This document shows, one piece after another, positions 6,280 through 8,995 of a DNA stretch of 8,995 bases. Both the position numbers and the translations under genes were made by a program. The stretch is from an uncultured Erysipelotrichaceae bacterium (GTDB lineage: Bacteria; Bacillota_I; Bacilli_A; Erysipelotrichales; Erysipelotrichaceae), in the NCBI GenBank assembly GCA_937902945.1, contig CALEMD010000276.1:1-8995 (forward strand), in the 5' to 3' direction. The notes under the pieces are model-generated. The model was not told the origin of the DNA and ran no database searches. It saw nothing but the letters and a program-made list of their open reading frames with translations. Every line of letters begins with the position of its first letter. Position 1 is the first letter of the stretch.

Positions 6280-6759
6280 TCATTGAACGGATTTTTTCTG
6301 CAATGCGTTATAACAGTCTTTTACTGCAAGAAAGATGAAATAGCCAAGAAGTCCGCCGACAAGAATGCCTGAGCAGTCTATCATCATGTCACTGAACTGA
6401 CCGGTACGTCCTGGTACCAGTCTCTGCAGCATTTCATCAGAGAAAGGGACAAGCATCAGAAAGAGAATGAAGTTCAGACTTCTGCGCTTGAAAAGCGGAC
6501 ATATGCATATGGCAATGGAAACGAGAAATCCCAGACCTGAAAATTCTGTAAAGTGTGCCATTTTGCGCACATAATAGTGGAACAGTTCAATATTGCCTAC
6601 TGTCAGACCGAAGTGTTTCAGAAATGACGCCAGTTCGGCCGCCACGGTTTCACTGATGACACTGGAAACAGAAGCTGCTGTCAGTGAGTTTGAATAGATA
6701 AAGCCAATATATAGAATAACTGGTATCCATATCCACCAGTGCTTTCTCATTTTCATCAT
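6280..6759 (-). CDS. VanZ-family membrane protein
   Basis: A 159-residue membrane protein of the VanZ-like family. VanZ itself gives low-level teicoplanin resistance, but most chromosomal relatives have no known role. A first helix (about residues 8-24) is followed by an outside loop. Then come the conserved RKMAHFTEF (65-73), further helices, and the family motif region DEMLQRLVPGRTGQFSDMMID (108-128; key residues D108, E109, Q111, P115, G116, R117, D123, D128), and a last helix near 130-145. A longer start at 6792 is possible in frame. I prefer 6759 because AAAGGA sits 5 bases upstream of it, no site precedes 6792, and 6792 falls inside a likely -10 element. It is transcribed divergently from the yitT-type gene. 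Confidence 0.85.
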   Translation of the reverse strand: MMKMRKHWWIWIPVILYIGFIYSNSLTAASVSSVISETVAAELASFLKHFGLTVGNIELFHYYVRKMAHFTEFSGLGFLVSIAICICPLFKRRSLNFILFLMLVPFSDEMLQRLVPGRTGQFSDMMIDCSGILVGGLLGYFIFLAVKDCYNALQKKSVQ

Positions 6760-6764
6760 AAGGA

Positions 6765-6770
6765 TCCTTT
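6765..6770 (-). promoter_or_regulatory. Ribosome binding site deciding the vanZ-type start
   Basis: AAAGGA on the - strand, 5 bases before ATG at 6759 and 8 bases before the next in-frame ATG at 6756. It supports a start 11 or 12 codons inside the longest frame. Confidence 0.6.
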
Positions 6771-6787
6771 CAGCGTAAAGCTGTTTC

Positions 6788-6807
6788 ATCATACCATATA
6801 CAGCCGA
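6788..6807 (-). promoter_or_regulatory. Putative vanZ-type gene promoter
   Basis: On the - strand TGG-TATGAT forms an extended -10 (TATGAT at 6793-6788), placing the transcript start near 6781, about 20 bases before the preferred ATG at 6759. Just upstream is TCGGCTGTA (6807-6799), which recurs in the divergent yitT-type promoter. No convincing -35 is visible. Confidence 0.45.
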
Positions 6808-6927
6808 ACACGAATCTGAAAAGAAGTGTCGGTGTATCTGCAGTCATTTGACAGTGTCTTGAGCAATGTAAGGAGATTTGCAGAAATAATGGAAAGTATG
6901 CACAGATGCAAGAGAATGCATACTGCG

Positions 6928-6951
6928 TCGGCTGTACACACGTGATATAAT
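6928..6951 (+). promoter_or_regulatory. Putative yitT-type gene promoter
   Basis: TGA-TATAAT (6943-6951) is an excellent extended -10. The 9-mer TCGGCTGTA (6928-6936), shared with the vanZ-type promoter, lies 9 bases upstream of the hexamer. A 7-base direct repeat CACACGT (6937-6943 and 6954-6960) flanks the hexamer. The predicted transcript start is near 6958, about 3 bases before the start codon. Confidence 0.6.
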
Positions 6952-6960
6952 GGCACACGT

Positions 6961-7806
6961 ATGAAGAAGAGAATACTGCGGATTGTGATCATACTGGTTG
7001 GCACCCTGATATTAGCAGCGGGTGTCGAACTTTTTATTCTGCCTTATAACATTCTTTCTGGAGGAGTGGCTGGCATTGCAGTACTGGTACAGCCTTTTCT
7101 GCACATTGATAAGACATTGGCGGCTAATATTCTAGTCATTGTATTGATGTTTGTAGGCCTTGTAATATTAGGAAAGAAATTCTTTCTTGATACGGTTCTT
7201 TCATCACTGACGTTTCCGCTGTTCACATGGATGTTTTCTTTTGTGGATATGGGAGTGACAATCGAACCTCTTCTGGCCTCTTTCTATGGCGGATTGATCT
7301 GCGGGGTTGGAGTTGGCATGGTCATGCGTACCGGTGCAAGCACTGGCGGCATGGATATTCCGTCTCTTGTATTGCATAAGATCACAGGTGTCAGAGTTTC
7401 TTTTTGGGTTCTTCTGATTGACAGCATTACTGTACTTCTTGGCGTGCTTGTTTATGATATCGGTGCCGTTCTATTGGGACTGATTTCTGTGTTTGCAAGT
7501 TCCTATGCAATCAATAAGATACTGACAATTGAAGGCACTGTTTCCAAGTCGGTGCAGATCATATCGGAAGACTGGGAAAAGATTGTTATTGAAATCAACA
7601 ATGCATTAGGACGCGGTACAACACTGACAGATGCCGAAGGCGGGTATACACACCAGCCGAAAAAGGTCATACTGTGTGTGGTGTCGCAGGGTGAATACAA
7701 TAAGCTGATTGAACTGACAAAAGCAATAGATCCAAAGGCATTTATCATCACTACAGATGCAACGGATATGCATGGTGAGGGGTTCTCATTTAACTACCGC
7801 ATCTAA
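6961..7806 (+). CDS. YitT-family membrane protein with C-terminal DUF2179 domain
   Basis: A 281-residue protein with a basic N-terminus MKKR, about five or six hydrophobic helices in residues 5-190, and a soluble C-terminal DUF2179 domain at about 192-279. Family marks are LPYNILSGGVAGIA (27-40), the conserved MRTGASTGGMDIP (122-134) in the membrane part, and in the tail LGRGTTL (216-222), a GGY stretch (227-229), AIDPKAFIITTDA (255-267) and GEGF (272-275). These proteins are widespread in Bacillota, often in several copies, and their function is unknown. The start is well set by the family N-terminus, yet no ribosome binding site precedes it and the -10 ends only 9 bases upstream, so the mRNA may be nearly leaderless. 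ftsE follows after 42 bases with no terminator between. Confidence 0.92.
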   Translation: MKKRILRIVIILVGTLILAAGVELFILPYNILSGGVAGIAVLVQPFLHIDKTLAANILVIVLMFVGLVILGKKFFLDTVLSSLTFPLFTWMFSFVDMGVTIEPLLASFYGGLICGVGVGMVMRTGASTGGMDIPSLVLHKITGVRVSFWVLLIDSITVLLGVLVYDIGAVLLGLISVFASSYAINKILTIEGTVSKSVQIISEDWEKIVIEINNALGRGTTLTDAEGGYTHQPKKVILCVVSQGEYNKLIELTKAIDPKAFIITTDATDMHGEGFSFNYRI

Positions 7807-7813
7807 ACGCATA

Positions 7814-7822
7814 TGATATAAT
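7814..7822 (+). promoter_or_regulatory. Putative ftsE promoter (extended -10)
   Basis: TGA-TATAAT at 7814-7822, the same 9-mer as in the yitT-type promoter. No clear -35 is visible. The predicted start near 7829 gives a 5' leader of about 20 bases containing CGGAGG (7838-7843), 5 bases before the ftsE ATG. Read-through from the preceding gene is also possible because no terminator intervenes. Confidence 0.6.
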
Positions 7823-7848
7823 ATGTCAGAAATATAACGGAGGCTTAA

Positions 7849-8541
7849 ATGATTGAATGCACTCACGTATACAAGCGATATAAGAACGGCGTAAATGCGC
7901 TGTATGATATCAATCTGAAAGTAGACCAGGGAGAGTTCCTCTATATTATCGGACCGACCGGATCAGGAAAGTCTACTTTTATTAAACTGCTTGACGGAGA
8001 AGAAATACCAACAAAAGGAACAGTAAAAGTGGTCGGCATTGATGTTGGCCATCTTCGTCATTCTCAGGTACCGGTGTACCGCCGCAATATAGGAGTGGTA
8101 TTCCAGGATTACCGTCTTCTGAAAAGCAAGACAGTTTTTGAAAACATTGCTTATGCACTGGAAGTTATCAATATGCCTCGTGATCTGATCCGCAGAAGAG
8201 TGCGTGAAGTTATGAATCTGGTGGGTCTTGATGATAAGGGAAATGCATTTCCAGAGGAACTGTCCGGAGGACAGCAGCAGCGTGTGGCTATCGCAAGAGC
8301 CATTGCCAACAGACCGAAGGTGCTGATTGCAGATGAGCCTACAGGGAATCTTGATCCGGCGAAGTCGGATGAGATTATGACTCTGCTGGAGAAGATCAAT
8401 AAAGCATACGGAACTACAATTCTGATGGTTACACATGATCTGACTCTTGTTAATAAGCACCGTAAACGTACAGTAGCTCTTGAAAATGGGCATATTGTAG
8501 CAGACCTGGCGGAAGGAGGATATGTACAGCATGATCAGTAG
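7849..8541 (+). CDS. ftsE: Cell division ATP-binding protein FtsE
   Basis: A 230-residue cytoplasmic ABC ATPase that pairs with FtsX. In Gram-positive bacteria FtsEX switches on peptidoglycan hydrolases (PcsB or CwlO type), rather than moving a solute. Motifs are complete: Walker A GPTGSGKST at 35-43, Q-loop Gln86 in VFQDYRLL (a phrase characteristic of FtsE), signature LSGGQQQR at 138-145, Walker B VLIADEP at 158-164 with Glu163, D-loop GNLDP (166-170) and switch His196. VYRRNIGVVFQDYRLL clearly separates it from lipoprotein-release ATPases. A strong ribosome binding site precedes ATG at 7849. The gene overlaps ftsX by 11 bases. Length is normal. Confidence 0.96.
   Translation: MIECTHVYKRYKNGVNALYDINLKVDQGEFLYIIGPTGSGKSTFIKLLDGEEIPTKGTVKVVGIDVGHLRHSQVPVYRRNIGVVFQDYRLLKSKTVFENIAYALEVINMPRDLIRRRVREVMNLVGLDDKGNAFPEELSGGQQQRVAIARAIANRPKVLIADEPTGNLDPAKSDEIMTLLEKINKAYGTTILMVTHDLTLVNKHRKRTVALENGHIVADLAEGGYVQHDQ
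8511..8519 (+). promoter_or_regulatory. Ribosome binding site of ftsX, inside ftsE
   Basis: GGAAGGAGG lies in the last codons of ftsE. It precedes two in-frame ATG codons at 8522 and 8531; spacing favours the second. Confidence 0.65.
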
Positions 8542-8995
8542 ATTCTTCCGTCCAATTAAAGAGGGTTTTTATGGAGTGGGCAGGCATGGTGCCATGTCTT
8601 TATCCAGCGCTTCTGCTGTTACGATCACTCTGATGATCATCAGTCTTTTCATGCTCTTTACAACCAATGTGCAGAAGATGACAAAGACACTTGAACAGAG
8701 CATTCAGATCAGTGTCATGATTGACTATGACAGTGAAGCTGCAGAAACTGAAGATGCAATCAGTATGGCAATCAGTCAGATTGATGGAGTCAAATCCATC
8801 ACTTTCTCCAGCAAGGCAGATGAATTCCAGTATTATCTGGATTCACTGTCAGATGAAAAGACAAAAGAAGCATTTGAACCATTCGCAGATGATAACCCAA
8901 TGCATGATGCATTCTATGTGGAAGTAGAAGATGGAACGCAGCTTGCGGGAATTGCGGCACAGATAGAGAGCATGGATGGTGTTTATAAGGTCAGC
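8531..8995 (+). CDS. ftsX: Cell division protein FtsX, N-terminal part
   Basis: The gene runs off the window after 155 codons; no stop is seen. FtsX is the membrane partner of FtsE and passes ATPase-driven shape changes to cell-wall hydrolases outside the cell. The N-terminus MISRFFRPIKEGFYGVGRHG is the typical amphipathic cytoplasmic lead, followed by SLSSASAVTITLMI entering transmembrane helix 1 (about 25-45). After it comes the start of the large extracellular domain, with ISVMIDYDS and GVKSITFSSKADEF, matching the family pattern of a short beta strand and a region ending in -DNP. GGAAGGAGG (8511-8519) is the ribosome binding site. ATG at 8531 is 11 bases away, while an in-frame ATG at 8522 is only 2 bases away, so 8531 is preferred. 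Translation is coupled to ftsE. Confidence 0.93.
   Translation, partial: MISRFFRPIKEGFYGVGRHGAMSLSSASAVTITLMIISLFMLFTTNVQKMTKTLEQSIQISVMIDYDSEAAETEDAISMAISQIDGVKSITFSSKADEFQYYLDSLSDEKTKEAFEPFADDNPMHDAFYVEVEDGTQLAGIAAQIESMDGVYKVS

Noticed and set aside
6280..6792. The longest VanZ-type reading frame, starting at 6792.
   Set aside because: No ribosome binding site precedes it and its start falls in a likely -10 element; ATG at 6759 has a well-spaced site.
7963..8532. A 189-codon - strand ORF opposite ftsE.
   Set aside because: It is fully antisense to ftsE, whose ABC motifs are intact, and its composition is typical of a shadow frame.
8721..8927. A 68-codon + strand ORF near the window end.
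   Set aside because: It is out of frame within ftsX, which is open to the window edge and shows clear family features.

Overview
The window is ordinary-looking chromosomal DNA from a low-to-mid GC Bacillota (Firmicutes). This is suggested by a tRNA-sensing T-box leader, strong AGGAGG-type ribosome binding sites, a lipoprotein-anchored ABC binding protein, a YitT-family membrane protein with a DUF2179 tail, and a Gram-positive style ftsEX pair. The overall flavour fits Erysipelotrichia or a related Bacillota group, but that placement is a low-confidence impression. There is no rRNA, tRNA, CRISPR array, insertion sequence or phage gene.

Layout. (1) Positions 2-523, + strand: the 3' part of a TauE/SafE-type membrane protein gene, cut by the window edge. 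(2) Positions 556-2367, - strand: a two-gene operon, mtnA then deoD, coding for a methylthioribose-1-phosphate isomerase family protein and a hexameric-type purine nucleoside phosphorylase. The genes are translationally coupled and end in a GNRA-capped intrinsic terminator. (3) Positions 2529-2814, + strand: a promoter and a complete T-box riboswitch. It has a stem I with a UGG specifier, a T-box bulge, an antiterminator and a competing terminator. (4) Positions 2836-6015, + strand: a tightly packed four-gene operon under that T-box: lipoprotein (trpX type), permease (trpY type), ATPase (trpZ type) and a YbaK/EbsC aminoacyl-tRNA deacylase. (5) Positions 6028-6228: nested inverted repeats, then a 47-codon ORF that looks like an internally deleted remnant of a DUF4143-type AAA ATPase. 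(6) Positions 6280-6759, - strand: a VanZ-family membrane protein gene. (7) Positions 6961-7806, + strand: a YitT/DUF2179 membrane protein gene that appears to be transcribed nearly leaderless. (8) From 7849, + strand: ftsE and the 5' part of ftsX, overlapping, running off the window.

How the genes work together. The best-supported regulatory story is that uncharged tRNA-Trp relieves termination in the leader and switches on a tryptophan uptake ABC transporter. The deacylase is carried at the end of the same transcript. MtnA and DeoD make consecutive steps possible: phosphorolysis of a 5'-modified adenosine, then isomerisation of the released sugar 1-phosphate. FtsE and FtsX form the membrane complex that drives cell-wall hydrolase activity at division or elongation.

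Stretches over 300 bases without a gene: only 2368-2835, which holds the mtnA promoter region and the T-box leader. I found no convincing undescribed multi-gene system. The most useful leads are the T-box-based substrate assignment, the ATPase remnant with its nested repeats, the nearly leaderless yitT-type gene, and the shared 9-mer in the divergent vanZ/yitT promoters.
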